Assembly (NCBI RefSeq): GCF_020400605.1
Contig: NZ_JAINRD010000013.1
Span: forward strand, 62,001 to 126,000
DNA from: Streptomyces aculeolatus
GTDB taxonomy: Bacteria > Actinomycetota > Actinomycetes > Streptomycetales > Streptomycetaceae
Reading direction: 5' to 3'
Length of the DNA stretch: 64,000 nt
The notes below the pieces were generated by a model. The model searched no databases. It saw nothing but the letters and a program-made list of their open reading frames with translations, and had not been told where the DNA came from. A program made the translations under genes and the position numbers. How positions within the stretch are numbered: position 1 is the first letter of the stretch; every line of letters starts with the position of its first letter. This document shows, piece by piece, positions 9,391 through 17,436 of this stretch.

Positions 9391-10841
9391 GGCGGATTCA
9401 ACCGGTCGTCGCAACACCTCCTGATCAGCGAGGTGTTGGATGGTTCGTCGTCAGCAGGCAGCGGATCGGGCGGTGCGCCCGAGGTTGAGGTCCCCGGGGC
9501 ATCCGAAGTTTCAGCGTCACGTAGTAGCGGCGTTCTGGACCGAGATCGCCAAGGGTCTTCTCGCTGAGGAAGCGGCCGGGGTCGTCGGCGTGGCGCCGGC
9601 GGTGGCCACGCGCTGGTACCGGCAGTGTGGCGGCATGCGACCGTTCGATCCGAAGCCGCATTCGGGCAGGTACCTGTCGTTTCGTGAGCGGGAGGAGATC
9701 GCGCTCCTCAAGGCCCAGGGCAGAGGCGTACGCGAAATCGCTCGGGAAGTCGGCCGCGATCCGGGGACGATTTCCCGTGAGCTGCGACGCAACGCCGCTA
9801 CCAGGTGCGGGAAGCTGGACTACCGGGCATCAGTCGCGCAATGGAAAGCCGACCTGGCCGCCCGCCGCCCGAAACCGGCGAAGATGGTCGCCAACCCGCG
9901 GTTGCACGCATACGTTCAGGAGCGACTGTCCGGACAGATCAGCACGCCCGGCGGCCAGGCGATCGCCGGTCCGGCGGCGGGTGAGTGGACGGGGCGGAAC
10001 AAGCCTCATCGCAAGGACCGTGCGTGGGTGCAGGCGTGGAGTCCGGAGCAGATCGCGAACCGGATCAAGCTTGATTTCCCGGATGATGAGTCTATGCGCA
10101 TCAGCCACGAGGCGATCTACCAGGCGCTTTACATTCAGGGCCGCGGGGCGCTGAAGCGGGAGCTGATCCTGTGCCTTCGCACGGGCCGCGCACTGCGCGC
10201 CCCGCGTGCTCGTTCGCGTCGCAAGACCTGGGCGCATGTCACGCCCGAGGCGCTCATCAGCGAACGGCCCGCCGAGGCCGAGGACCGTGCCGTTCCCGGC
10301 CACTGGGAAGGGGACCTGGTCATCGGGCTGGAGCGGTCCGCGATCGGCACGGTAGTCGAGCGGTCGACTCGATTCACGATGCTGATTCACCTGCCGCGCG
10401 AACAAGGCTACCGACACAAACACACAGTCAAGAACGGTCCTGCACTGGCTGGCTATGGGGCGATCACGATGAAGAACGCACTCGCCAACACGATGTCGAC
10501 GCTGCCCAAGCGGCTGGCGCGATCGCTGACATGGGATCGGGGAAAGGAGATGTCGGCGCACGCGCAATTCAGAGTCGAGACCGGCATCCCAGTGTACTTC
10601 GCTGACCCTCATAGTCCGTGGCAGCGCGGCACGAACGAGAACACCAACGGGCTCCTGCGCCAGTACTTCCCGAAGGGCACCGATCTCTCGAGGTGGTCCG
10701 CCGAGGAGATCGAGGCCGTGGCCCACGCTCTCAACACCAGACCCCGGAAAACGCTCGGTTGGAAGACACCGGCCGAGGCGCTCAACGAGCAGCTACTGTT
10801 GCTCCAACAAGCCGGTGTTGCAACGACCGGTTGAATCCGGC
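9391..10841 (+). mobile_element. complete IS30-family element inside IS3 orfB
   Basis: The 1451-base element has near-perfect terminal inverted repeats: GGCGGATTCAACCGGTCGT at 9391-9409 and the complement of GCCGGATTCAACCGGTCGT ending at 10841. CAG is duplicated at 9388-9390 and 10842-10844. Removing the element and one CAG restores the orfB reading HSDRGSQFRSRK. Ends, duplication and transposase are all intact, so this is the youngest and possibly still active insertion in the pile. Confidence 0.9.
9440..10834 (+). CDS. IS30-family transposase
   Basis: The 464-aa protein is full length. The N-terminal helix-turn-helix has the signature YLSFREREEIALLKAQG, VREIAREVGRDPGTISREL. The catalytic core shows the DDE triad as GHWEGDLVIG, LTWDRGKEM and GTNENTNGLLRQYFPKG. 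The stop codon lies within the right inverted repeat, a compact arrangement normal for the family. The start may be somewhat downstream, since the first about 25 residues are Arg-rich. Confidence 0.92.
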   Translation: MVRRQQAADRAVRPRLRSPGHPKFQRHVVAAFWTEIAKGLLAEEAAGVVGVAPAVATRWYRQCGGMRPFDPKPHSGRYLSFREREEIALLKAQGRGVREIAREVGRDPGTISRELRRNAATRCGKLDYRASVAQWKADLAARRPKPAKMVANPRLHAYVQERLSGQISTPGGQAIAGPAAGEWTGRNKPHRKDRAWVQAWSPEQIANRIKLDFPDDESMRISHEAIYQALYIQGRGALKRELILCLRTGRALRAPRARSRRKTWAHVTPEALISERPAEAEDRAVPGHWEGDLVIGLERSAIGTVVERSTRFTMLIHLPREQGYRHKHTVKNGPALAGYGAITMKNALANTMSTLPKRLARSLTWDRGKEMSAHAQFRVETGIPVYFADPHSPWQRGTNENTNGLLRQYFPKGTDLSRWSAEEIEAVAHALNTRPRKTLGWKTPAEALNEQLLLLQQAGVATTG

Positions 10842-11163
10842 CAGTTCCGGTCACGGAAGGTCGCCACCGTACTCACCAGGCACGGCCTGGTCGGCTCGAT
10901 GGGCCGGGTCGGGCGGCCGGCGACAACGCCACGATGGAGAGCTTCTTCGCGCTGCTTCAGAAGAACGTCCTCGACCGCCGTGCCTGGGCCACTCGGCAGC
11001 AACTGCGGACCGCGATCGTGACCTGGATCGAGCGCACCTACCACAGACGCCGGCGCCAGCGACGCCTGGGCCGTTTGACCCCGGTCGAGTACGAGACCAT
11101 CATGAGCCCGCCCGCAGCTCTAGCTGCATAAACCCCGCTGTCACCCGATCATGCAGCAGTCCC

Positions 11164-11262
11164 CTTCGCCGAAGCCGGCGACGCGCTCACAGCCACTGCC
11201 ACGGTGACACATGCAGCAATGACCACCCCGGCTGACTGCATGAGATTCGTGCGGATATTCAC
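11164..11262 (-). pseudogene. 5' part (signal peptide) of the IS3-disrupted secreted protein
   Basis: GTG at 11262 follows GAGGGGGAAG. It encodes a signal peptide (NIRTNLMQSAGVVIAACVTV, then ...SASPASA) ending in Lys, encoded by the CTT duplication on the complement. It is the missing start of the gene fragment at 7956-8429. Joined product: signal peptide, KTSDGYIRGY, and two peptidoglycan-binding-like motifs. The promoter presumably remains upstream of 11262. Confidence 0.85.
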
Positions 11263-11766
11263 GTGCTTCCCCCTCGACCGTTGGCGGTGCTCGGCTGCCC
11301 GGCGGGGGCGCGCGTACGGGCCCGCACGACGGCGCACGCGGGGTGCTCCCCCAGGTGCCCGCCACGGTTCCACTTGATCGGAAGCGGTCACAACGCCCTT
11401 TCGCCACAGCGAAAACCGCAGCTCAGGCTGGCGCGGCAACTGCCCAGTTCCGCACCCGGCTCACGCAATGCGCATCGATCAGTCGCGGTCCTCCGCCCCG
11501 GTCACGCCGCCCGACCGTCAATCCCATAGTCCATCATTCACCCGTTCGGGCGATCCGGGGCCGTGGACGACGGGGTGCTGCCCCCTCGGGGGGCCGAGGA
11601 AGTTCCGATCAAGCGGTCATGTCGTAATGCTTGTGCAGAGCAGGCGAGCCGCGTTGAAAGGCTCTGCCTGTACGGCGGAGCCTTTCCTTTTGACTGACGG
11701 AGGGGTCGCTTGCTCCGCCTTCGCGTCAGTTCATTGCATTCCGTTGACGTTCTACCCGTGCGGGCA
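11263..11766. other. intergenic region between two secreted-protein genes
   Basis: About 500 bases without a supported gene. It should contain the promoter of the disrupted gene (minus strand, near 11263-11400). Towards the right it holds a strong hairpin, listed separately. Confidence 0.5.
11657..11690 (+). terminator. hairpin with T-rich tail
   Basis: Arms AAAGGCTCTGCC (11657-11668) and GGCGGAGCCTTT (11674-11685) pair over 12 bases with one G-T pair and a 5-base loop. CCTTTT follows on the plus strand. It lies about 80 bases past the stop of the minus-strand gene at 11767, so it may act in both directions. Confidence 0.65.
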
Positions 11767-12135
11767 TTAAGACGCTCTACCGCACCCCGAGAACGTGAGT
11801 TTCCCATTGTTGTTGTTGTAGCTCTGGCACACCACAGTCTTGTTGGTGACCACTTCGGTCCGTTCGTACCTCCAATACCCGCGTGCCGCGTCACGATAGT
11901 AGTGCCTTTTGAGCTGTGCGATTTTCAGCGTGTACGGTCCACCGTTGTTCTGGTAGATGCTGCAGTTCCACGAGGTGATCGTGCCCTCCGGAGTGCCGTT
12001 GACTACGGTGCGGTCGGCTGTCCGGCAGGTGACGTCTGTGGCTGCGGATGCGGTCCCAGCTGAGATGCCGACAAAGCTGATTCCGGTGAGGAGCGCTGTT
12101 GTTGCGCTGGCGAGCACACGACGGTTGAGTGCCAA
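11767..12135 (-). CDS. small secreted protein of unknown function
   Basis: The frame starts with TTG at 12135 after AGGGAAAAGCC. The 122-aa product has a signal peptide (about residues 1-32, ending GTASA-A) and a mature part with four Cys (TCRTAD, SWNCSIY, TVVCQSY, SGCGRAS), probably two disulfides. The body is rich in Asn, Tyr and Thr. I do not recognise a family. The hairpin at 11657 is downstream. Confidence 0.65.
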   Translation of the reverse strand: MALNRRVLASATTALLTGISFVGISAGTASAATDVTCRTADRTVVNGTPEGTITSWNCSIYQNNGGPYTLKIAQLKRHYYRDAARGYWRYERTEVVTNKTVVCQSYNNNNGKLTFSGCGRAS

Positions 12136-12862
12136 GGCTTTTCCCTACTGCTGCGTTGCCGGTGGAAGCTCTGTCGGGTAACAGATATCGCCAGAAGGGT
12201 CGGCGGCATATCAACGCGTCGCAGGGCCGCTCGAAGTTCAATCGATCGGCCCTGGACAAATAGTCGACCACCGGCGGTGACCATCCGGTCCTGCACCGCA
12301 GGGCTGGGTGCACCCGCGTCAACACCTCGGGCGTCACCACAGCTACGACTCGGTGAGGACGTGCATCCATGACCGGTCGACGGCGTCGCCTCCGTCCCGG
12401 CCGACAGCGCCCTCGGGAACCTCCGCCCAGGCGTGCGCGCCGTCGGGAGGGAACCGGGCGCCGAGCACCCAGTGGGCCTGGCGGTGGCCGGGGGTGCTGC
12501 CGTGTTCGTGGCCTGGTCCCTGGCCCGGCGCTCCGCCGGTGAGCCGGCGGGCGGCGGGGCGGAACTCGTCCGGCGGAAGGCGGACATGGACGGCCAGGTC
12601 ATGATCGAGGGCAAGCGGCTGCGGATCGGCACCGCACATGCCGGGACGATCGTGACGGTCATCCTGATCGGGAGGTGACCCGAGCGAATGCGGGTGTGGT
12701 CACGAAGATCCGCAGTAGCCATCGGCGGCCAGGTGGACGCTGGCGGAGCAGTTCGCCAGGGGCCGACAGGAAAGATCGCGAGATGACTGGCCAAGTGGGC
12801 TGCGGGCATGTCAACATCGACGACCTTGCCGGAAATCCCCAGGTCAGAGAGGTGATTTGCTC
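12136..12862. other. gap with decayed gene remnants
   Basis: No intact gene. On the plus strand at about 12570-12678 a frame reads DGQVMIEGKRLRIGTAHAG and then TIVTVIL, which resembles the C-terminal beta-domain of IS481/Mu-type transposases. On the minus strand at 12343-12490 a frame reads HWVLGARFPPDGAHAWAEV and ends at a stop, similar to the C-terminus of transglutaminase-like lasso-peptide B2 proteins. Both matches are short and from memory of the families, so treat them as hints. Confidence 0.3.
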
Positions 12863-13207
12863 GTGACTGCGGCTCATGTTGGCAACGGTTGTTCGACCAG
12901 TTCCGAGGCTGTGCGGCCGGGTGAGCGCCCGGAGATGACCGTCGGTGATCTCATCACCCTGCTGTCCGCCTGCGACCGGGACGCCCCGGTCCGTCAGGCG
13001 ATGAACCCGTTCTTCCCGATGGCCCATCGCCTTGCGCAGGTGGTGCCGTCCGTCGACGAGATGGGCCGGCCCGTCGTCTACCTCGCCGAAGGGCGGGACG
13101 AGGACAGCCAACTCGGCTATTTGCCTCCCGAGGTGGCGGTGGTCCTGGCCTGGCAGAGCCCCGTCCAGCCGCCCCCGCGCGATCCCCGCCGCACCGTCGG
13201 CGGTTGA
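12863..13207 (+). CDS. hypothetical protein upstream of DUF317 protein
   Basis: GTG at 12863 lies 8 bases after GAGAGGTGA, better than the TTG at 12857. The 114-aa product contains MTVGDLITLLSACDRDAPVR and a conserved-looking LPPEVAVVLAW near the end. No family is recognised. It ends at 13207, at the very point where the DUF317 frame begins without a start codon. The two may therefore be one frameshifted gene or a pair with a damaged junction. Confidence 0.6.
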   Translation: MTAAHVGNGCSTSSEAVRPGERPEMTVGDLITLLSACDRDAPVRQAMNPFFPMAHRLAQVVPSVDEMGRPVVYLAEGRDEDSQLGYLPPEVAVVLAWQSPVQPPPRDPRRTVGG

Positions 13208-14042
13208 ACCGCAGCCGACCGCCCTTCTGGAGGCGCCCCTGTATTCCGGCTTCCCGCTCGACCCGTCCGATTCGACCGGCGCACAACGCGCGTACTGGGT
13301 CGGCCCTCGTCATCTGGCCGGTGACGACGGCCGCCTCTACGACACCGTCGCCGACGTCCTCGGCGGCCTGGGCTGGACGAGCCTGACCATCGTCCGCGGC
13401 CGGCAGGAGCCCGACGAGGAGCCGGAGGATCGCCAGGTCATCCGCAGCACCGTCCTGCACATCAGCCCCGATGCCTTGTGCTGGGCCCAGTGGATGCTGG
13501 CGGACGAGCCGTTCCATCTGGGGGACCTGCCGATCGCCTGGCAGGTCTCCGCCCGTACAGACACCAGCGGCCCGGCCCAGTGGTCGGCCTACTTCACGCC
13601 CGACGTGCCCGGCGAGGCGGTGGCCGACTTCCTCACCGCCCTCGACGCCCGCCCCCACTCCGCGGTACCGCACGTTCGCCCTGGGCTGGTCCTCGACGCT
13701 GTCACCGCCTACGGGTGGCTCCGCGACGCCGACCAGAGCACGGGGGCGACGGACCCCACGTTCATCTCGCACGTCAGCCTGGGTGAGGTACCGCCCCTCA
13801 TCCAGGACGCAGACCCGCGCACCCTGACCACAGGATCCGACGAGCCGGCCCCGGACGGATGGCAGGCATGGGCCCAGCCCGCACCCGGCGCACCGTGCCT
13901 GTGGGCGGTCTCCTTCTCCGCGTCCGTCCCGCACGACCTCGTGGCCGCGTTCGCCGCCTCCCTCAGCTCGACCGCGGCGGTCCTGCGCCGAGTAGTGCCC
14001 GAGGCCACCCGCGAACGACTCCTGTGGACACCCGCCGGATAG
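13206..14042 (+). CDS. DUF317 (SPDY) domain protein, start codon not found
   Basis: About 278 residues match the DUF317 layout: an early YWVGPRHLAGDDGRLYDTV segment, then WSAYFTPDVPGEAVADF, and a second WAVSFSASVPHDLVAAF half. The family is nearly restricted to streptomycetes and their mobile elements; the function is unknown. The frame has no ATG, GTG or TTG between 13035 and the first conserved residues, and a start at 13032 would overlap the upstream gene by 175 bases. A one-base frameshift at about 13200 joining it to the previous gene, a rare CTG start (13227 or 13239), or a sequence error could explain this. Confidence 0.65.
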   Translation, partial: EPQPTALLEAPLYSGFPLDPSDSTGAQRAYWVGPRHLAGDDGRLYDTVADVLGGLGWTSLTIVRGRQEPDEEPEDRQVIRSTVLHISPDALCWAQWMLADEPFHLGDLPIAWQVSARTDTSGPAQWSAYFTPDVPGEAVADFLTALDARPHSAVPHVRPGLVLDAVTAYGWLRDADQSTGATDPTFISHVSLGEVPPLIQDADPRTLTTGSDEPAPDGWQAWAQPAPGAPCLWAVSFSASVPHDLVAAFAASLSSTAAVLRRVVPEATRERLLWTPAG

Positions 14043-14316
14043 TGCCCACACTCCTGCGCGCACGCATCACCGGCCTTCCGCGACGAAGCCGACGCCGCGA
14101 CGACCCCTCTTCCCCCGGCTGCGACGTGATTGGTGCGCTCCGGCAAGTGCGCCGCTTTCACGGTGGATCCTCGGTAGGTGCAGGCTGGCATCGTTAGGAG
14201 AGCGGGCTGCGGTGACGCTGAGGGCGGTGGTGATGCGCACGGGCGTGGAACGCCCTGTTGATGCTGGACGGTGGCGGTTCGGGCCTTCGGGCCCGGTGGG
14301 GTCGTAGGGGCGGGTG

Positions 14317-14759
14317 TCAGTGCCCGAGGTGGCGCAGGCAGTCCTCGAACGTCGCGTGCGTGGCGTCCGCGGGCCCGGCGTGCCGGTTGTACCAGGCGGT
14401 GTCCAGGCGTATCTCGTGCTGCTGGTGGCCTTTCCGGCAGCGTAGCCAGACCTGATCACGGGTGGACAGGATCAGCCAGTCCCGGTACGCGCCGCACTCG
14501 GCGCAGGCGACCAGCTCGCCGTCGAGGACGAGCGGCTGCTTCCAGGGCATCATCCGGCCGTCGAGCTGGTCGTGGCTGGGCACCCGCAGCTCCGGCGGAA
14601 GGAAGTCGTCCACTGCGCGGGCTGGCGCTGCCTGCTCCAGCTCCGCCCGCATCCGCTCGACCTCCGGCGGTACCTGCCCGTCCATCTGCACCGCCGTTCG
14701 AAGAACCGGCGCTCGGCCTCGCTCGGCTCGGCGGCCCGGCGGCGTATCCGGTGAAACAC
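14317..14759 (-). pseudogene. zinc-ribbon protein gene with apparent frameshift
   Basis: A strong site (GGAAAGGGAGGAC) precedes GTG 14759, which encodes FHRIRRRAAEPSEAERRFFE. The frame then continues into Arg-rich nonsense. From about 14695 a different frame reads AVQMDGQVPPEVERMRAEL and runs to 14317. That part contains CAECGAYRDW and WLRCRKGHQQHE, a likely zinc ribbon. The best single model is one 147-aa protein broken by an indel near 14695. If the sequence is right as given, only a 122-aa product from ATG 14685 without a good ribosome site remains. Confidence 0.55.
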
Positions 14760-14882
14760 CCTGTCGTCCTCCCTTTCCTCGTAGATCGTGTCGGGTCCTG
14801 TGGTGGTGTCCTGGGCACGAAGGTCTGCAGTCCGCGGGGGTGGTGCCGGTAGCCGCCGAGACTTCGCTTCGGCGGCTGCTCA

Positions 14883-16619
14883 CTATGACCCGGTGGTTCC
14901 GTTGCCGGAGCGCGCCGTACGTGCTGCTCGACGCAGAGACGGCCTTGGCGTGGGTGGCGAGTTCCACGTGGCGCTCGGGGCACGCTCTGGCATTTCCAGA
15001 GGCAGGTTGGCGGTGCGCCGCAGCCGCCAGACGAGAACGTCGCTGACGGAATCCGCGGTGTCCAGTTCACGGCGGCGTGCGGCTCGGGTCAGCAGGGCGG
15101 TCGGGTCGTGGCCGGCGCGTTGGGCGTCGGCGAGGGTCGCCGCGAGGGCGTGCCAGCCGGGTTCGCTGAGGATCTGCTCGGCCAGTTCCGGCAGCGCCTC
15201 GCGGAGCTGGGCGGTGTGGCGCTGCTCCTGCGGTCGTGGAAGGCGTCGGCCGCGCTGTGCCAGCGTCGCCAGCGGTGCGGGGGCGGCTGCCCGGTAGGCG
15301 GCGCGCAGGTGTGCGGCGGCTTGGCGGGCGGCGGCGGCCTGCTGGGCGTGCCCCTTCCTCGCGTGCCAGTGCGCGGCGGCGGTGATGAGGAAGAACAGCA
15401 TGTCGATCGCCATCGCGGTCGTGGCGCCGTCCTCGCCGTAGCCGAGTGCGGAACCGCTGTGGACGAGGTCGCGCGCGGCCTTGCGCAGGGCGCGGTCGTG
15501 TCCGCGTACGGCGCGGATGTGGGAGCGCGAGGCCCGTTCGAAGGTGGTCGCCGCGTCCCGGAGTTCGCGGCGGGTGTGGGCGGCGGAGGTCTTCGCGAGC
15601 GCGTCGAGGACTTCTCCGGCTGCGGCGATGTGGGCGGCGGCAACCGGGTCGTCGCCGTGCTCGACGACGAGCACGGCCCGCCAGGCGGCCGATGCCGCCT
15701 GGCGTCGGGCGGTCGCCGGAGCATCTGTGCGTCCGCCTGCGGCATCTTGCGGGCGGGGGGCTTGCTCGCCCTCTTGCAGGGTGCCGCTGGTGAAGCGCTC
15801 CCGGATGCGGGGCAGCGAGAGGTCCGGGGCAAGACGCGCGCCGGGATAGAACACCGGCAGGCCCTCCTTGTTGCGGTCGTCGACCAGAGCGACCTTGTAT
15901 CCGAGGAGGTCGCCGGAGGGTGCGGCGCGCTTGCGGATGAGGAGGCCGGCGTCGGCGAGCCGGTCGAAGAACTCGTCCTCGTTGGTCGCGCCGGCGACGG
16001 CCTGCCGGACAGTTTCGCGGAGTTCTTCGCGGGCGGTGCGTTCGCGGCCCTGGCGTCTGGCTTTGTGGCGTTCGGCGCTGGTGGGCCGTTGTGCTGCGGT
16101 GCCGTCGCCGGGGGCGACCTGGTGGAGGCGGAGGTCTTTTTCGATGAGGCGGGCTTCGGTCTGTGCTCGTGTGCCGGAGCGGTAGTCGTCGGGGCGGTGG
16201 CCGTCTTCGGTGACGAGGGTGGCGACGATGTGGATGTGGTCGTCCGCGTGTCGTATGGCGGCCCAGCGGCAGCCGGGCTGTCCGCTGCCGGGGTCGATGC
16301 CGGTGGCGGCGACGATGCGGCGGGCGATGTCGGCCCATTCCTCGTCGGACAGGGTCCGGTCCCTCGGGTCGGCGCGCACGGAGGTATGCCAGACGTGCTT
16401 GGCCGGGCGGGCGTGCTTGGCGAGGGCCATGACGGGTTGGTCGAGGAGTTGTTGGAGGTCTTTGAGGGTGGCGTTCGGGTCGCGGCCGGGGTCGGGGGAC
16501 ATGCCGTCGAACGAGGCGACGAGGTGCGGGTCGGTGTGCTCCTCGGCCTTGCCGGGGCCGTAGAGGTAGGCGAGGAGGCCGATGGTCCGTGAGCCGGACT
16601 CGTTGACGCTGGGGATCAC
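14883..16619 (-). CDS. relaxase/mobilization nuclease
   Basis: GTG at 16619 overlaps the MobC stop by 4 bases and gives 578 aa. The N-terminal relaxase domain (about 1-250) begins IPSVNESGSRTIGLLAYLYG and has the metal-binding histidine motif RHADDHIH (His124, His128, His130). A HTSVRADPRDRTLSDEEW segment precedes it. The family nicks oriT and pilots single-stranded DNA in conjugative transfer. The rest is Ala/Arg-rich and helical, probably for DNA or partner contacts. It is the last gene of the five-gene overlapped run 19849-14883. No TraB/FtsK or type IV coupling gene is present here, so mobilization would need help from another element. Confidence 0.85.
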   Translation of the reverse strand: MIPSVNESGSRTIGLLAYLYGPGKAEEHTDPHLVASFDGMSPDPGRDPNATLKDLQQLLDQPVMALAKHARPAKHVWHTSVRADPRDRTLSDEEWADIARRIVAATGIDPGSGQPGCRWAAIRHADDHIHIVATLVTEDGHRPDDYRSGTRAQTEARLIEKDLRLHQVAPGDGTAAQRPTSAERHKARRQGRERTAREELRETVRQAVAGATNEDEFFDRLADAGLLIRKRAAPSGDLLGYKVALVDDRNKEGLPVFYPGARLAPDLSLPRIRERFTSGTLQEGEQAPRPQDAAGGRTDAPATARRQAASAAWRAVLVVEHGDDPVAAAHIAAAGEVLDALAKTSAAHTRRELRDAATTFERASRSHIRAVRGHDRALRKAARDLVHSGSALGYGEDGATTAMAIDMLFFLITAAAHWHARKGHAQQAAAARQAAAHLRAAYRAAAPAPLATLAQRGRRLPRPQEQRHTAQLREALPELAEQILSEPGWHALAATLADAQRAGHDPTALLTRAARRRELDTADSVSDVLVWRLRRTANLPLEMPERAPSATWNSPPTPRPSLRRAARTARSGNGTTGS

Positions 16620-17242
16620 GAGCTGCGGCGCTCGATGAGCCGTGCGGCGGCTTCGCGGGTGGTGTCGGCGGCTCGTCGTACGGCGGCGACGGCCGCTTCG
16701 AGGTAGGGGGCGTCTGCTTGGGAGTTGAGTGCCTTGGCGGCTTGGTTGAGGTTGCTGCCGGCCCAGCCGAGGCGGCGTCGGCAGTCGAACAGGGCGGTGA
16801 TCACTTCGCGTTCGTCGGCGATCTCGGCGCTGGTGCGGTCGAGGTCGCGGGCGGCTGCGAGCGCGGAGCGGGCGAGGAACCCGGCGACGGACAGGTTGCA
16901 CCGGGCGGCGGCGGACTTGATCAGGGTGAACTCGTCATCGTTGAAGCGGGTGGCGGGTTGGTGCAGGCGCTTCTTCTCGCGCGGCTGACGCGGGCGCTGA
17001 CGCGCACGGGGCGCGCGCGGGCGGCGTGCGCGGCGGTCTGGGGGCTTCTCCTGTTGTCCCGGCTTCGATCCGCCCTCGGTCGAAGCTTGCTGGACCTGCG
17101 CCCCCCGGTGCAGGTCCGAGCCCGCCCCCTCGGGGGCGGGTTCGGCGGAAGCTATGCTTCCGCCCCAACTTGCTCGCCCGGAGACCGAGTTGATCTCGCC
17201 GTCATGTTGGGGGGTGTGCCCGTTCGGCGTTGGAGTTGTCAT
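16616..17242 (-). CDS. MobC-like relaxosome protein
   Basis: ATG 17242 overlaps the previous stop by one base (TGATG). The first half (to about 100) is disordered and rich in Pro, Gln and Arg. The second half has the MobC signature: RFNDDEFTLIKSAAARCNLS, GFLARSALAAARDL and LGWAGSNLNQAAKALNSQ. MobC proteins bind near oriT and help the relaxase melt the strands. Upstream in-frame ATGs at 17251 and 17329 would overlap the 64-aa gene, so I prefer 17242. Confidence 0.85.
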   Translation of the reverse strand: MTTPTPNGHTPQHDGEINSVSGRASWGGSIASAEPAPEGAGSDLHRGAQVQQASTEGGSKPGQQEKPPDRRARRPRAPRARQRPRQPREKKRLHQPATRFNDDEFTLIKSAAARCNLSVAGFLARSALAAARDLDRTSAEIADEREVITALFDCRRRLGWAGSNLNQAAKALNSQADAPYLEAAVAAVRRAADTTREAAARLIERRSS

Positions 17243-17436
17243 CAGCCGCATTCCGGGCATCGGGCGAGGTGGCTGGTCAGGGCGCGGGCCATCCGCGCCT
17301 TCGTCGACGCGGCCTGTGTCGCGCTGCATCTCGCCGCCGGGCGGCCCTCGTGCCGGACGGAGTGGGCCTTCAAGTAGCCGATTTCCCGCTCATACACCGC
17401 CTGGAGGGCGGTGAAGCCGGCGCAGGTCCTGATCAT
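17242..17436 (-). CDS. small Cys-containing protein in the mobilization operon
   Basis: The 64-aa protein begins MIRTCAGFTALQAVYEREIG and ends HLARCPECG, possibly a half zinc finger. Its ATG overlaps the DUF2637 stop by 4 bases and its stop overlaps the MobC start by one base. That coupling makes it a real gene despite its size. Function unknown. Confidence 0.7.
   Translation of the reverse strand: MIRTCAGFTALQAVYEREIGYLKAHSVRHEGRPAARCSATQAASTKARMARALTSHLARCPECG

Larger units (their letters stand above)
8787..11131 (+). pseudogene. IS3-family transposase OrfB, interrupted by IS30 and frameshifted
   Basis: The first part (8787 to about 9116) encodes YPLVRELAAAHAPHRVPV and YYRWLARPV. An extra base near 9116 then shifts the frame, and the DDE core resumes with RRNFTAEAPNQLWLTDIT. 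There is an in-frame TGA near 9265 and then GYSIDARMKSRLAV. At HSDRGSQ (9390) the IS30 begins. After it FRSRKVATVLTRHGLVGSM continues at 10845, with one missing base near 10911, and the end is NATMESFFALLQKNVLDRR to the stop at 11131. Three independent lesions make this a dead gene. Confidence 0.85.
8430..11163 (+). mobile_element. IS3-family element, interrupted by IS30
   Basis: The terminal inverted repeats are 8430-8456 (GGGACTGCTGCAGGGTCGGG start) and 11137-11163 (complement GGGACTGCTGCATGATCGGG). CTT flanks both ends (8427-8429 and 11164-11166) as a 3-base target duplication. It carries orfA and a broken orfB, and an IS30 sits inside orfB. Subtracting the 1451-base IS30 and its CAG duplication leaves an element of about 1280 bases, a normal size for the family. 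Confidence 0.85.

Noticed and set aside
15108..16592. 494-residue plus-strand frame opposite the relaxase
   Set aside because: The minus strand carries the HxxxHxH relaxase motif and coupled neighbours; the plus frame is a Gly/Val shadow.
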